Source: Nymphalis io (Eukaryota; Arthropoda; Insecta; Lepidoptera; Nymphalidae). Taken from it: DNA of 64,000 nucleotides. Under the pieces are notes generated by a model that had not been told where the DNA came from, did no database searches, and worked only from the letters and a program-made list of their open reading frames with translations. The stretch spans positions 570,501 to 634,500 of the forward strand of contig NC_065899.1 in NCBI RefSeq assembly GCF_905147045.1, written 5' to 3'. Shown here piece after piece: positions 1 to 13,300 of this stretch (positions are counted from its first letter, which is position 1; every line of letters begins with the position of its first letter). The translations under genes and the position numbers were made by a program.

Positions 1-1
1 T

Positions 2-232
2 GTCATAAAGAATCCACACGAACAGAAAGTTTCCAATGTTATGAAAATGTTGAAAACTAACTTCGAGAAGAAGAAAGAAGTTCAAAAAGAATTAACGTCA
101 GAGAAAATGAAAAAGTATAAAAAACAACAAGAAGAAGTCGAGTGGCGTAAATTGAAACGACAAAAGGAGATGAAGAAGAAAATTTGTAGACATTTAAGTA
201 AAATGTCGAATAAAACGCAGAAACAAATGTAA
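2..232 (+). CDS. C-terminal end of a lysine-rich nucleolar-type protein (possibly BMS1), partial
   Basis: The frame is open from the first bases of the window to a TAA at 230-232, giving about 76 residues with no start codon required, so this is the last exon (or part of it) of a gene that begins before the window. The peptide is strongly basic and helical, rich in Lys, Glu and Gln, beginning VIKNPHEQKV and containing RKLKRQKEMKKK. Lys-rich tails of this kind are typical of nucleolar ribosome-biogenesis factors. The spacing of the NP-EQK start and the LKRQK core recalls the C-terminus of the BMS1 GTPase, which acts in 40S subunit maturation, but I could not compare it with a database. AATAAA polyadenylation signals follow at about 262-272. 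The gene converges on liprin-alpha. Coding status is fairly sure; the BMS1 name is a guess. Confidence 0.6.
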   Translation, partial: VIKNPHEQKVSNVMKMLKTNFEKKKEVQKELTSEKMKKYKKQQEEVEWRKLKRQKEMKKKICRHLSKMSNKTQKQM

Positions 233-261
233 TGTACTGTACGCTTATTTGTTATATTTAA

Positions 262-272
262 AATAAAATAAA
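262..272 (+). terminator. Polyadenylation signal of the upstream + strand gene
   Basis: Overlapping AATAAA hexamers lie about 30 bases after the TAA stop at 230-232, in an AT-rich context. This fits a short 3' UTR for the + strand gene. Confidence 0.5.
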
Positions 273-3200
273 TATTTTCAAAATCGTATCGTGTTAATAT
301 ACTGTTTTCTAAAAATTAATTGAATTTCGGGAGCTTTGTTTAAATTATTAGATAAATATTGAAAATTTTTAAGTTTCTAAGTTTCTGGTCCGATAACTGA
401 ATAAACATATCACATTTACAATATCTACAAAAATGTAAAACCAATATTCAAGCTCTATATTATAATTATTTTATTTAAATAACTGAATATAAACTTGAAT
501 TACCATAAAAAAAACAAGAGAGACCAAACTAATAGTGGTTCGTATAAGGTAAGCAATATTTTCATACTATACACACATCAATCAAACACGCAAGCACGGC
601 ACATACACACTCACCCCCATCAGTTACCCATGCAGCACAGACATGTGGTCATCGTTAATTTCAATCATATTTTCTATAATTATATTAATTAAAGGTATTT
701 ATTCTGCGTTGATTTTATATAATTTGTTTATTTTTACATTCGTTTTATAATTCTCAGCAATTTGAATTGTGAGTAAACAATATTTCATAATCATTTTCAT
801 AAAATTATAATAAAGTTATGTATTAGAAGATATTAAGATTTTTGGGTATGATGGTATAAAATGAAACAAAACGCTTAGTATCGTGTAAATTGTATTTACC
901 TCTTATCATTATGCATAACGTATGTCGTCATCGCACGTTCAGTAAATGTTTTTACAAACGTTACATAGATCAGATTACATTGGTCAAAATAATCACTGCC
1001 TACAATAACAATTTCCACTTCGACATAACGCGATGCCCTGTTGTGTCACGGATACCTGTAACGACGTCATAGGCGAGGGCGGAAAGCGATAACTTACACA
1101 AAGCCTGGAATGTTACCGCTCGTACGTCACAGGATGGAATACTAGCGGTACGAATTCAATTAAATACTCTCCACTATACGAAGCTATTTAACACATATGC
1201 AAAATTATATACATTCGACAATTTTGTTTCACTAGAATCCTATGATACATAAATTCCTTAATGTGAAGGTAACTTTACTCTTTGGTAGCGCGAGCGTCGC
1301 ACGAGTGGAATGTCTGAGCCGCGTCCGTCCTAGAGTTGGCACTTGTGGAGTTTCGGAGAGCGGGTCGAATACAAAACTGCAGCTACACCGATAAGCTACT
1401 ATCTAACGAGTAACTTAATATCTCGTAAACACGTTACAATCGCATATAAAACTTTATGTAGTCGCTATGTATATAAACTTTATATAATATAATGAAACGA
1501 ATGATGTGTACCAATGATATCGAGACGCCGCGCGTCGGACACACCTATGTTCTTCTATAAGTATGCAAAAAATATTTTTACTCGTTATTCACGATTTATT
1601 AAGCCACCTCTATATTGATATAATAAGTCAAATACTAATAATAAAAAGGGACCCGTAAATACGTAGGGAAGTAAATACATAAATGACAATATAATGTGTA
1701 ATTTATTTCGTCAATTCAACTGGAATAATGAATAGAATATTTTTTCAATTTTACATTATTTCTTACTTAAAGAAATAAACTAAATTGGACTTATAAAAAT
1801 AATTTAAAATTTGACTTTTGAAAAAAGAATTTCCCACGGGCCCCAACACTGGCGACAAAATTCATCAACAATACTGGACGAATCGAAAACTTTTTAAACT
1901 CGACATTTAAACAAATCGCTCCTAATCAAGTGTGATCGCATCGACGGTTAGGTCCGTCAAATTTGATTACAATTATTCTAATATCATCCCATCAGACAAG
2001 CGATCCACTATGTTTATAATACTGTCACAATTATATACAAGTCACTGGAACTGTAACTCCTGGCGAAAGGCACCTACGCCTCTTAATCTTTGCGCTTAAT
2101 TAAAAAAAGTACTAAAAATTGTGATTTCGACAACCGTTAGTGTCATACACGAATGAGGTATTCATTGAAATAAGGTGTAGCTTCGTCGAGTGTTGCCAGC
2201 TAGCAATAACTTAAATTGTCTAGTTAATAAATAATTAATTAAGCATAAAATTAATAGAAATAAACTAAACAACTTCGTTTGAACACATCCTAGCTATATA
2301 TTGCTACATTTCATATCTACTTCATATAAACGCTATTTAGAAACCATATTTACATCGTATTAGCTACTAATAAAGATTCCGTCAAAGTAAAATCGGTTAG
2401 CTATATAATTATATACTTTATTCCATTAGCTATTGGGATTACAATCGAGCTAAGGGCGGTGGAGAAACTGTTGAAAATTTAATTAAAAACTTTTTTTACC
2501 GGAGGTAATATTTTAACTTACATGTCATCTTGACATTGACAGATGTGTGACATTTAAAGATTATTGTCTGTTTAGAAGTGTAGTAAAGTGTATTTCGATG
2601 CCAACAGTATCTCCACCGAGCCCTAATATTTGCAAATCGCAAACTACACATCCAACACCATTTGTAAACGCTTAACAAAATATACCTTAGCTACGATCCA
2701 TGTCGCTACAAGGTACTTAATAAAATAGAAGATTATAAAACGATGTAGTAACACTGTACACGAGACTAGTATGTGTGTGCCGTCTGTACTTAACACTAGC
2801 AGGGACTCATAAATGGATCTACTCTAAGCCGTAAATGCATAAGTATACAGTGAACACAAAAATACTGTCGAAACAGTTACGACCCAGAACAGAAGGTATA
2901 TTGGAGTTGACACAGATTTTAACATTATTTAAATTAAGTAATATATTGTTATAGTATAAACGACGACAGTTGCATAGCAGTATTGCATGTTTATTATATT
3001 TTTTACTATTTTCGACTATTCTGTTACTTCCATAATACTCTCTGCTCTGAGCACTGTCCGAATTAACAACTTTTAAATAAGCACATTAACGGTAACATGA
3101 AAATTGAAAGAAAATTTCTATAAAGTTTTGTATTTTACGAGGTGTATATTACTAAGTACATTAGTTAAAGATATTATGGGTCGAACAGAGAGGCACACGT

Positions 3201-4259
3201 TATTCTATGTAAAGCTATATGTACACTGACCTCGGCGAGGCACTTGGTAGACTTATCGTCGCATTCCAACTACCGACTCTGTAACAGTGCGTACTGTCTG
3301 CAAAATACCTTAGTTATAACTTTATGGGATAAACAATAAGGTCTAAAATTTGAGAATGACGACCGAATAGTTTTGAATAATTTAACTGCCTTCCCAAATG
3401 AATCAGAACGCCTTTTTTGAATTGATAATATTTCTCGCACGACACACACCGCAGAGCCTTACCTTAGTTTCCTCATTATTAATAATAATAAATATAATAT
3501 GGAATACACGTTAAGTACATTGTAAAACTACCCTCGGAGCACTTCCATTAATTAAATATATTATAATATAAAGCGTTACGCTACAACGATTTTTATTCAA
3601 TAGTTATTATACACAGACGACAGTTTATTGTAGTAACAACACTTTCTTTTAAAAATCTGGCAACACCTTAGCTTCGAAAAAGATCTGTTTTATTCAAATT
3701 TGACTAGAAAATGCAAAATGTCAACGTTAATATTTTATTGTCTTGCGAGACCATTTTTTTATATTGCCTATTTATTGTGTCTAAGCGTGTTGCCATATTA
3801 CAAAAGGACAACCTGACCACAAACAGTATCAAACTCCATACAATCGGAGACTTAGTTTATTTTGTGGTACAATTCCCTATCCGGTGATCGTGCACAATCC
3901 TACATTAAATAAATTACAATAATAAATAAATCAATATATTTACAATCTTCGCTGGCTTCTTGATTGTGAAAACAATTTACATCAACGGAACTTGTGATAA
4001 AGATTTAATTTTAAGTTTCTTCAGGAACATATAAAATGATATCCTGCACGAATCAAATAATTCTCTGAAAGACTCAACCGATAATAATAAACCTCGCATA
4101 TCATCATCTACACGAACGACCGAACGCATGTTTGTCATTGCACGTACGCGTCGCATTTACGCAACCCATTTAAACCTGCAAAGTTCCCCTCGTCACGTGA
4201 CGTCACGCGCTGGGTGCGTCGGCGAGGGGGAGGGGCCACGCCTAGTTGATGGTGTGGTG
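273..4259. other. Intergenic region and probable long 3' UTR of liprin-alpha
   Basis: AT-rich DNA between two convergent genes. No frame shows splice-bounded, conserved or long coding sequence. On the minus strand there are many TTTATT sites (AATAAA in reverse), for example near 3592, 2417 and 1590, so the liprin-alpha cleavage site cannot be chosen. Two segments of higher GC (about 1030-1160 and 1280-1385) stand out. I see no coding frame in them; they may be conserved 3' UTR elements. I did not find SINEs or LINEs here, in contrast to the introns. Confidence 0.4.
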
Positions 4260-4355
4260 TCAGGAGGGCGGCGCGTGGTCGTGCGGGGGGCGCGGCTTCC
4301 GCTCCGTGCCGGTCGCCAGGAGGTTGTTGTATTCCACTTCGAGGATTTGTCGCGC
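4260..4355 (-). CDS. Liprin-alpha: Liprin-alpha terminal coding exon
   Basis: Residues 995-1025 and the TGA stop (4260-4262). It opens phase 0 with ARQILEVEYNNLLATGTE, which completes the end of the third SAM region as in other liprin-alphas, then ends in a short Pro/His/Arg tail finishing HDHAPPS. The vertebrate C-terminal PDZ ligand (VRTYSC) is not present, so this end either differs by lineage or is one of several alternative ends. Confidence 0.9.
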   Translation of the reverse strand, partial: ARQILEVEYNNLLATGTERKPRPPHDHAPPS

Positions 4356-7300
4356 CTGGAATACATCATCACTTCGGTTAGGGATGGAATTTGTATGCAT
4401 TTGTAAGGAATCATTAATGCATATGCATTGACTCTAAGATTTTTTAAACGAGTTATTACTGTTTATAAATTTTTGTGCGTAACGTAACGGGAATTGAACT
4501 ATTTGTGCACTATAAACAAAATATATTTTTCACTTAATTCTTCACCTAATGAGTTCCCCCTTTTGACCAATTTTTCTATCGCTAAACACCATTTCTTTAT
4601 TAGTATACGATTATACCAGTTGAAAGAGTAAGTCAGCCAGCGTTAACATCATAGTTCCTACGGTATATATAATAACTAATTCTGTCACCTATTTTTCGTT
4701 CGCCTTTAAAATGAATAAATGTAACATATGTATGACTACAAGCTGATGACATATAGCAACAGTGTCGCAGTCACCTGCGTGTTCTGCGTGGGGATCTGCA
4801 GCGCCAGCGCCATGCTGTTGGCGTCGAAGTTCTCGTCCAGCGCGATGAGCGCGCCGTGCACGCCGCTCTCGGCCAGGTTGTTGGCGTACTCCTTGAGGTT
4901 GATGGACAGCAGCCAGCGCTGCAGGCGCTCGTTGGTCCACACCAGCACGTCGCGCGCCACCAGCTCGGCCGCGCGGCGCCGCTCGTCCAGCGCGCGCACG
5001 GAGTAGCCCACGCGCTTCAGGCACGCCACGCCGAAGTGCAGCGACGTCCTGCGCACACCAACCACTCGCTCACTGACGAGCCCCACCGGCCCTTGTGTCG
5101 GACTGCCCTCCCATCGGATTATGAGAGTGAGGGAGTAGACATTGCACCTGTGCTTATGCACACTCTTGTGCACTATGATATGATGTGTACTTATAAAGGC
5201 TAGGAGACCGGCCCCAGTGACCGATATCGGTCAGGAGGCCACGATCACTTTACCTGTGAAAACTGTCAACCATCTTCAGCTGAGTCCGAAGATCTCTTTT
5301 TGTGAGATGCTCCAGCATCCGGGCGTCCACCAGACATTCCATAAACGTTGTTCTATATTGAGGTAAACCTGAAAAATGATCATTATATTTCCATTTCTTC
5401 ACGTTATCTCTGTATTGATTGAATAAGTTTTAGTACACATTTTTTGTTTTATCTCAGTTCGCGTGTTGTTTTATCGTTATCCACGCGTTTGAATGAGCGT
5501 CTCCTGTATCGTGGTGGTGTACTCACCCAGCGAGGGCAGCCACACGTTGCCGATCCACTCGTGGTTCATGTCCCCGAAGGCGAGCGCCGCACACGCCGTC
5601 CCGCGCGGAGCCGAGGGAGACGTCAGGGAAACCATCTCCTGGATAGCCAGCCGCAGCTTCAGCCGGTGCAGGGGATTGCTGATGCCTGCGAATGGGGACC
5701 ACTCATTGAACACTTCACTGGTTACCGGTTTTTTTTTTATTTTAGCCAATTCGTTATTCTTTTGCAAAATCGAGGCACCAAGTAGTAGTAAGTACATCGG
5801 TTGAAAAGCTCTCAAATGTTTACTCCTAGTTCATCACAGTAAGCTCACCGATCTCCCTCTGGATCTCCTGGTCCGAGAGCGCGGACATGATGGCTCCGGA
5901 CTTGACGTTGGCGCGGCAGGCCGCCACGTACCAGGCCGGCATACCCACCCACAGCTCCAGCCACGCCACCACCGTGGGCCCGTTCCACAACGCGAAGGGC
6001 GTGCCGGCGCGCATGGCCTCGCCCAGCAGCTCGTGGCGGTAGTCGCGCTCCCTGTACAGCCAGCTCAGTCAGAGAACGCGCGCGCCGGGGTCGCCGGACG
6101 CGAGCGGGTACTCACTTGGTCTTGGTGCGCGCGTAGTCCTGGTGCTGCAGCGGCGCGTGCGCGTGCGCGTCGTCGTCGCCCAGCGCGGCCAGGCCCAGCG
6201 ACGACGCCGACGACAGCGAGCGCGGACTGGGCCCCTGCGCCAGCTGCGGGATTGTGCACTACAGAATCTCTTCCGAAAGGCAGGTTAGCAGCACCATCTA
6301 TATCGTATGATCCTTGCGACTACGTCTTAAATCGGGAACTCACCGGCATTCCCGCTTTTTCTTTCTTGCTGAAGAATCTCCCTAGCGAGCTCTTGATGCC
6401 TCTCTTCTTCTGCTGGTGCATGGAAGCGATGGAAACGGCAGAGGCCGCGGCTGCGACTCCTCTGGGTAAACCGGGGGACGCACCCCCCCACGCGGCACTG
6501 CTCGAGGCCACTACCCCACCCAGGGATTCCTGGCTGGAGCTAAGAAAATGTCAATATTTTTTTTAATCTAAGAAACAGAAATTCGGCGAAAGATAAAAAA
6601 GAAGACCGGCCGATGATGAGTGGACGACGCCGGTCATAAGATTCATATGATTCGCCTATGAGTACACTGATATTTTTTTCAGTGTAACTGTACGATGTTC
6701 CCTTAGATACTCAGTAACTAACCCTTCAACCAGTTCATCCATCTCCCGTCATAGGATGATATTACTTTTAATATTTCATTACCCACCATTTCAGGTTCAC
6801 CAGTCCTAGAGTAGTAAAAATTTAATTTTTAATATATAAAAAATGGGTATCTCTAAAGTTTATTTTACTATCAAACCTTGATTAGCGCATAATTACCTAT
6901 ATATAAAAATGAAGAAGTAATAAAGTAAGCTAATAAAGCGGAGCTTACTTATGAATGTCACCGGGTAGCTCTCAGTACTGAGGTATTGTAATTTTTCTAA
7001 TGTGATTATAATTGTACGCAATATTGTTAATCATATGTCAATATCAAAAATATAACTGGACAATACTATGTACAGTCATTTTTATAATATATAAAATTAT
7101 TAAAGAAAAAAAAAACAAAATACACATTACAAATTTATAGCAAAAACACGTCTAAAAGATTGTCCTGTGGCATTGTATCCAAGACACAAGCACTATTGCC
7201 TCTCTGCACCGCTAGACTCAGCCTTATACTGAACAATTCGAATAAGGTAGCAAAATTGCCATTTAAAATGGTATATATATATTAACGGTTCATTTGGTTT

Positions 7301-10300
7301 TTAGAACTTGCAAATTATTAACTTAATATGTGACAGTAATTTTGAAATCATAAAAAGACACTTAAATTTTATTTCTTTGTATAGATTTATAATATTACTG
7401 AATGTGTCCAGTGAACAAACTGGTCTGTGATATTGTATAAAATTGAAACGACGAACGAAATTCCATGCAATAGTTATGAATAATGTGTGAAATTATAATA
7501 TCAAGGCTTTGACACTAATCCTTTGACGCACGAATATAATACAAAACACGAACGAGAGCCTGAATAATTATAAAAGAAAGGAATCACGCACGAATTATCA
7601 TTTCTAGCGTTGGAATAATCGTTTGTCTAGCGTTCTTAATGGAATTACTATGGATAATATTAAAGCCAATATAAGCCGCTACAGGGAACACCAATCATCA
7701 CACCATATAGATATGTCTACGTACCGTTTACGCAGTTTAAGTCCAAATATTATCCTTGGAAATATGAAAATACAATCCTTAGTAATTCCATTCGTTTATT
7801 TTTATAACAAAAATATTTGAACACTTTACAAAAATATATAGTGTAAAAAATATTTTATATCAATTTAATTTTTATATTAAAAATAAATCTATACATAGTA
7901 TCTTTTTAATAAATATTTATCAATAGCTATTAATATATTTAAGTTTATCCTCAACTCCATAAAATATTAAAAAAATTATTTTACATTTAAAGCTTGTTGG
8001 ATAATATAATAATATTATCATATATAAAAAAATACCCTTAAAGTCATCGTTTCTTGTTAGGTTGTTCTGGTAATATCAAAAAAATATTAAATATGGCAAC
8101 GTCGGGGATACATCTCAATATTATAATTCTGGTTATGTCACTTGGTAAAAAACTTTTTTTTGTAACTAAGCATCCTTTTCAATTTTTGTTAAATATGGCT
8201 CAGTACTATTACGTCGAGTGAGAGATTCCTTAAATATCACTAAAATTAACAGATACGTCTTGAGGTAATCGACTTCGTTCTATATTCATTACATTTTATC
8301 AGAGGCAAGATATCTAGGACGCAAATAATTAATCCTATGGTGTATGCACGCAAAGCCGTCATTTGCTCAAAGTTTCTAGGGCATTCGCTATATACACACG
8401 GACGCAAACGAACTAAATTTTTCGCCAGATCTATTAAAATCTCAAAATATATCTTTTATCTCATATATAACTCGCAGAAGAACTCGGGTGATGAAGTAAA
8501 TAATTGTTCAGTATATCGTACAGCTTAGATTTCAAACAGAGTTTGTGGGGGGCGTAATTGAGCGAGTCGTCGGGACAGTCGCACCGGGCACTCGCCAGGG
8601 AGGCCGACCGACTCCGCCCGGGCGGGGCGGGCGGAGGTCGAACGCGGCTAGGTCGAAAGGTAGGAACTGACGAACACCTGTGGATAGGGATCCTCGCGAG
8701 GCTTCCCGACACGATCGACGTCCTGGGCGGCGTGAAAGCATTCAGGAGCATCGCATTAAACATTTAAAAGCATTTCATAAAAAATTAAGATCGATCGGCT
8801 CACGGCACAAAAGTAAAAGGCAGCGGACTCACGAGTCGTAGGGCGCCGGGTAGTGCGCGCGCAGGCGCTCCCGCTCGGCCGCCAGCGCGCGCGCGGCGCG
8901 CTCCAGGCGCAGCGCGCGCGGCGCGTCGGCGTCGCCCGCGTCCTCGCACAGCTGCAGCTGCGGACGCCGGCAGCGGTCAGCGACGGGCGGTACGAATTCA
9001 ACGGAAGCGGAAAACTAGTACGGCGGGGGACCGAGGGGATCTTCCACGAAGCTCAACGGGAAAGCGAAAATTTTGCATTGCGGTATACGAGCGCTAGCCG
9101 GTACCTCCTCTAGTATTACAGAGCGTGATCTGCGGGAAAACCGCTTTCCGATATTTCGCTCGAAAATTTAGGCTCCGCGCGAGTCGGAGGTCGCTCTCGG
9201 CCCCGCCGGCGCTCCCGGGTGCGGACCGGCTTTGCGTCCGAGCGAGGGGAGTGCGATCGTACTTTTCCGGAGACTACGTGGGGGTGGACGGGGAGGCCGC
9301 AGATCTGGTGGCGGGGTCGGAAAAGCGGCAAAATAGATCGGGCGATCGGGTGTCGAGTGCGAGGCGGGGTTGCAAAATGCTGTCGGGTGAGCGAGGAGTG
9401 CGGGTGGGGGACCGACCTGGCTGGAGGGCAGGCTCTCGGAGGCGGGCACGGCGCGGTAGTGCGCGTGCGCCGGAGACATGGAGGCCGGCGCCTGCCCCAC
9501 ACAAGTGTTCGGTTAGCGGCGAGCTCGCAACGCAACGGATTATGTTTGGACATACTTACGAGCGGGTCGACCTTGTGACGGTTCGATTCTACATTTAAGT
9601 GCGCACAAACAGATTATGAAGGCTCAATGCGCTTGATGAAATTTGAAATTTCTGACTTTTTTAGCATTTATCTTTTATATATCTCTTAATATAACAATAA
9701 ATAATAAGTTGAGATTCATGTAAGCCCGATAGGCTGGGGAATGTTCATTTTTAAGTGCCCGAATTTCAGATCAAACACTACACATAGCTACAGTATCATT
9801 TTACAGCTGTTTTATTGTTATAGGAAATTAATTCGAGGCACAAAGTTAAGTTAGTGTAAGTTTCCACGGTAGTTGTGGTATAGTATGAGGCGATGTGGAG
9901 GTGTGGTACTCACGGTGTGGTACTTGTGGTGGTTGGGCCTGGAGGGCGAGGCGGCGGGGGGCGGAGACTCCGCCCGTCGCGACACCACGTTCATGTGCTC
10001 GTAGCTGCCCACCTGTAAGTCACGACGCGTTAGAGTGGGGCGGGTGTGGGTCGGCGGGGCTGGGACGGTACTGACCCTGGACTCCAGCTCCTCCGCACGT
10101 GCTTCTGTGCTCTGCTTCTCCTCCTGTATGAGGCGTATCTCCGTGTTGATGGCGTCCAGCTGTTCCTGCAGCATGAGCGCGAGGGCCGCCGCATCTGTGT
10201 GTCCGCCCTCTGCACCTTCAGACTCGTCGTTCTGAAGTAAAATTTCATGAGATCAATTACTCTATATTTCAAAACTGTTTTAGTCTGGACTATAAGTATA

Positions 10301-13300
10301 GGCCAGCCCATCTCCTTAGAACTATGTTAACGTTTCGAGCATAAAATCGGCGTCGACACATATGAAACCGAATACGAGCTGCCGAGCTGAATGAATTTTG
10401 AATCTGTGTGTAATATTAGTCATCCAAGCAAATAATTCAAGTGTGGACAGGGCGCCGAATACATTACGAATAAATTTCATAGATTAACTGTTCAATTATA
10501 TTCATTATTATATTATTAAAGTTTAACTTACACGTTAGACTTTTTAAATCGCCTACTCGTAAAACTATAAATCAATTCTAAAAATATTTTAATATAAAAT
10601 AAAAAATAATGATAAATGTTGATTCTTTAAATGGAAACGCAATGATAAGTACAACACATGATCATATGAGCTTGTCCAGCTACAGAGTGGTATGACTGGG
10701 TGTGCGTACCTCTGCGTCGCTGGACACGTCGAAGGCCTGCACGCCGGCCAGCACGTGCGCCTGCTGCAGCTTCTCCCACGACCCGTCCAGCTAGAATGAT
10801 GTCCGCGGGTGTTTTATAACGCTAATGACTGAGTGACCTATTACGAGTAACTGTGATCTAAACGTGCAAGAGAGTTTGTGACTTTATAATTAGCTAATAC
10901 TGGTGATCAACTAACTAAATTTGCTCTATAAAATTAAATTCTAGACGATTTCTTATTTTCAAGTCTGGTCATTCGTCTGCTCTTGAATCCCTATATTTAT
11001 CGGAACCCCGAAAGATCTTCGATTTATATAATACCTCTGAATGTGATTCGTTTCAGATGAGATATCAGATTACACCGTATTTTCTTACACCAGTGTGGCG
11101 TAGTCGGGCTGTGATGGAGGAAGTGCAGAACAATTACGTGGAATAGAAAGAGCATCACACCCTTTCGATCTGATGTCCATACTAATTAGTTGACCACGGT
11201 TGTTTCTACGACGGTATAGTGTCCAGCGAACTCTTAACCCCAGTCACCTTGGGCGGGAAGTGCGCGAGCGGCGGCTGCGGCGCGGCGGGCGACAGCGAGC
11301 GCGTCAGCGCGTCCGTCTGCTGGATGTTGAAGGCGATCTCCGCCTGCAGCATCTGGCGCTTCAGCTGGAAACGGACCATGAACAATTGTTTCACTATCGC
11401 GTTACATCATCTTAATATACGCACGCAATATAGAGATGGTTGCCATCTCTCCCAAAGTAATAATATAGTATTATATAAGTTTAGTGATTCAATTTTGTCG
11501 TAAGAATCAAAATTGTGTAGTGTTGAGCAAACGCGGTACTACTGTGACGTTTGATACACTAGTATCTACTTTTGCTCTTCGACTCCAGATTTCCTGTCAG
11601 CCTCACCTGTTCGGTCTCCATCCTCCACTTGGCGAGCTCCTTCAGTATCTCCGCCTTCTCCGAAAGCAGCTCGTCTGCGTACTTCCGCGTCTTCTCCAAC
11701 TCCTGAGTGAGCGCGTTCTTTTCGTCCAGGGAATGCATTCTCTCTTTGAGATGCACTTGTAATCTGAACAAAAAAAAATGACCAAAATTCGTCACAGCTT
11801 ATGGAAATCAGTATAGTAGTTAGTATTTTAATTTCAAAGATGTTGTTGATGTTTTCCTAAATAACTGCTATTAATGTAACTACAATATTAACTACAGTAT
11901 ATGATAAAACAGTACTTTTAATAAAAGTATTTCTAGCAAAGAGTCTCAATAGCAGTACAGGTTGTGGTAATATTGTTTATTGGTGAACTTCAGTGGTCTT
12001 GGTTTGTCCCATCAAATAATGAGAGAGAGGGACGCCCAAACTTGTGCACTACAACATCTCTTACGTAATTGACTGGTCTCCGTTTAAATAGGCCGTCGTA
12101 TCCAAAATAGTTCCGGAGGACTTCATTCATGACAGAAGATGCAAATGTTTAAAATTCTTACAATTTACGTGTAAGCGGGCATTTGAGAAACAGCAGTAGG
12201 TGATATTCTTTTGTTACCTGTCATTTGACTCGGATAGAAGTTTGTCCACAGTCGCCGATAGTCGAGTGTTGTGCTCTTCGTTCATCCGCAGCCGTTGGTT
12301 GAGTCTCATCAGCTCTGCGTTTTTCTCTTCCACGTTCGCCTCTAGCCTTTGAATGCGATCCTCAGCCGAGCCGTGTCTTTCTTGAGCCTAGAAAGATAGA
12401 AAAATATTATTAAAATTTATATACAGAACTATAAAATTAGATTTTAATTTGAAATATTTTCCCAATGTATCGTGTAGACATTTATCGTCTAAAATAATTC
12501 ATTGACCAGCAACGCCTTTGTCTATTCTCATTTACAAAACTACTATTAGTACCCACCATCTCCGTTCTACGTCAAAGCACATGACAGATGAAAGTGAGCC
12601 TAAAAAACTTACAGTACAGTACATTTTCTTTTACCTGGCTGAGCGCTTCCATTCTCGCTTTAAGTTGCTCCTCCATTTCTGGCAAGGAAGACATCTGGGC
12701 CAACTTCTGTGTGGAGAGTTCTAGCTTCTCCTCGATGGCCGCGATCTTCTCTTCTTGCAGCTGAAATGTTGAGAGTGTAATGACGGTGTGATGGTCACGT
12801 GGCTATGTCGAATGGTTTGCGTCTATTTACTCTAACGACTTCAAGTTATATGTTGGGCAACGTGTGACGTGTATTGTTCATGCAAGTGCGTATTAAAACA
12901 AATCGGGATGTGATTTTAGTAATATTAATGTTGAAACATTTGATAAAATCTATTTTATATCGAATGTAATCGATAATCGATCGGTAAGTACAACAATATT
13001 ATAGTCCTGGTTAATTTTCATATTGTTTATATTAAATTTCTAATAATAAAATTCATCCTCACGATAAAAACACAAATAAAACTTAAAATCAAAAACATCA
13101 CACGACACATGAATCAAAATAACGTTATGGTTGTATGTAATGATACGCTCATGATCATAGTGATCGCTCATCTGTTCTCGCTGTGCTGACATACCTTGAG
13201 CTGTGCCTGCTTGTGCTGCAGTTCCTGCTCCAACTTCTCGTTGAGGTCGTGCAGGGACGTGGATTCGCGTTGAGCGTTCAAGTATCGCTTCTCTAGAGTT

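Noticed and set aside
4128..5203. Plus-strand and alternative-frame open reading frames across 4128-5203
   Set aside because: They are antisense or out-of-frame shadows of the GC-rich liprin-alpha exons at 4260 and 4775, which have matching splice sites and conserved protein.
6033..6566. 177-codon open frame on the + strand
   Set aside because: It runs antisense over three liprin-alpha exons and two introns; the translation is low-complexity Ala/Arg/Pro produced by GC-rich codons.
9116..9598. Several overlapping frames of 76-157 codons on both strands
   Set aside because: High GC leaves few stops in every frame. No frame has conserved residues except the 25-codon exon at 9417.
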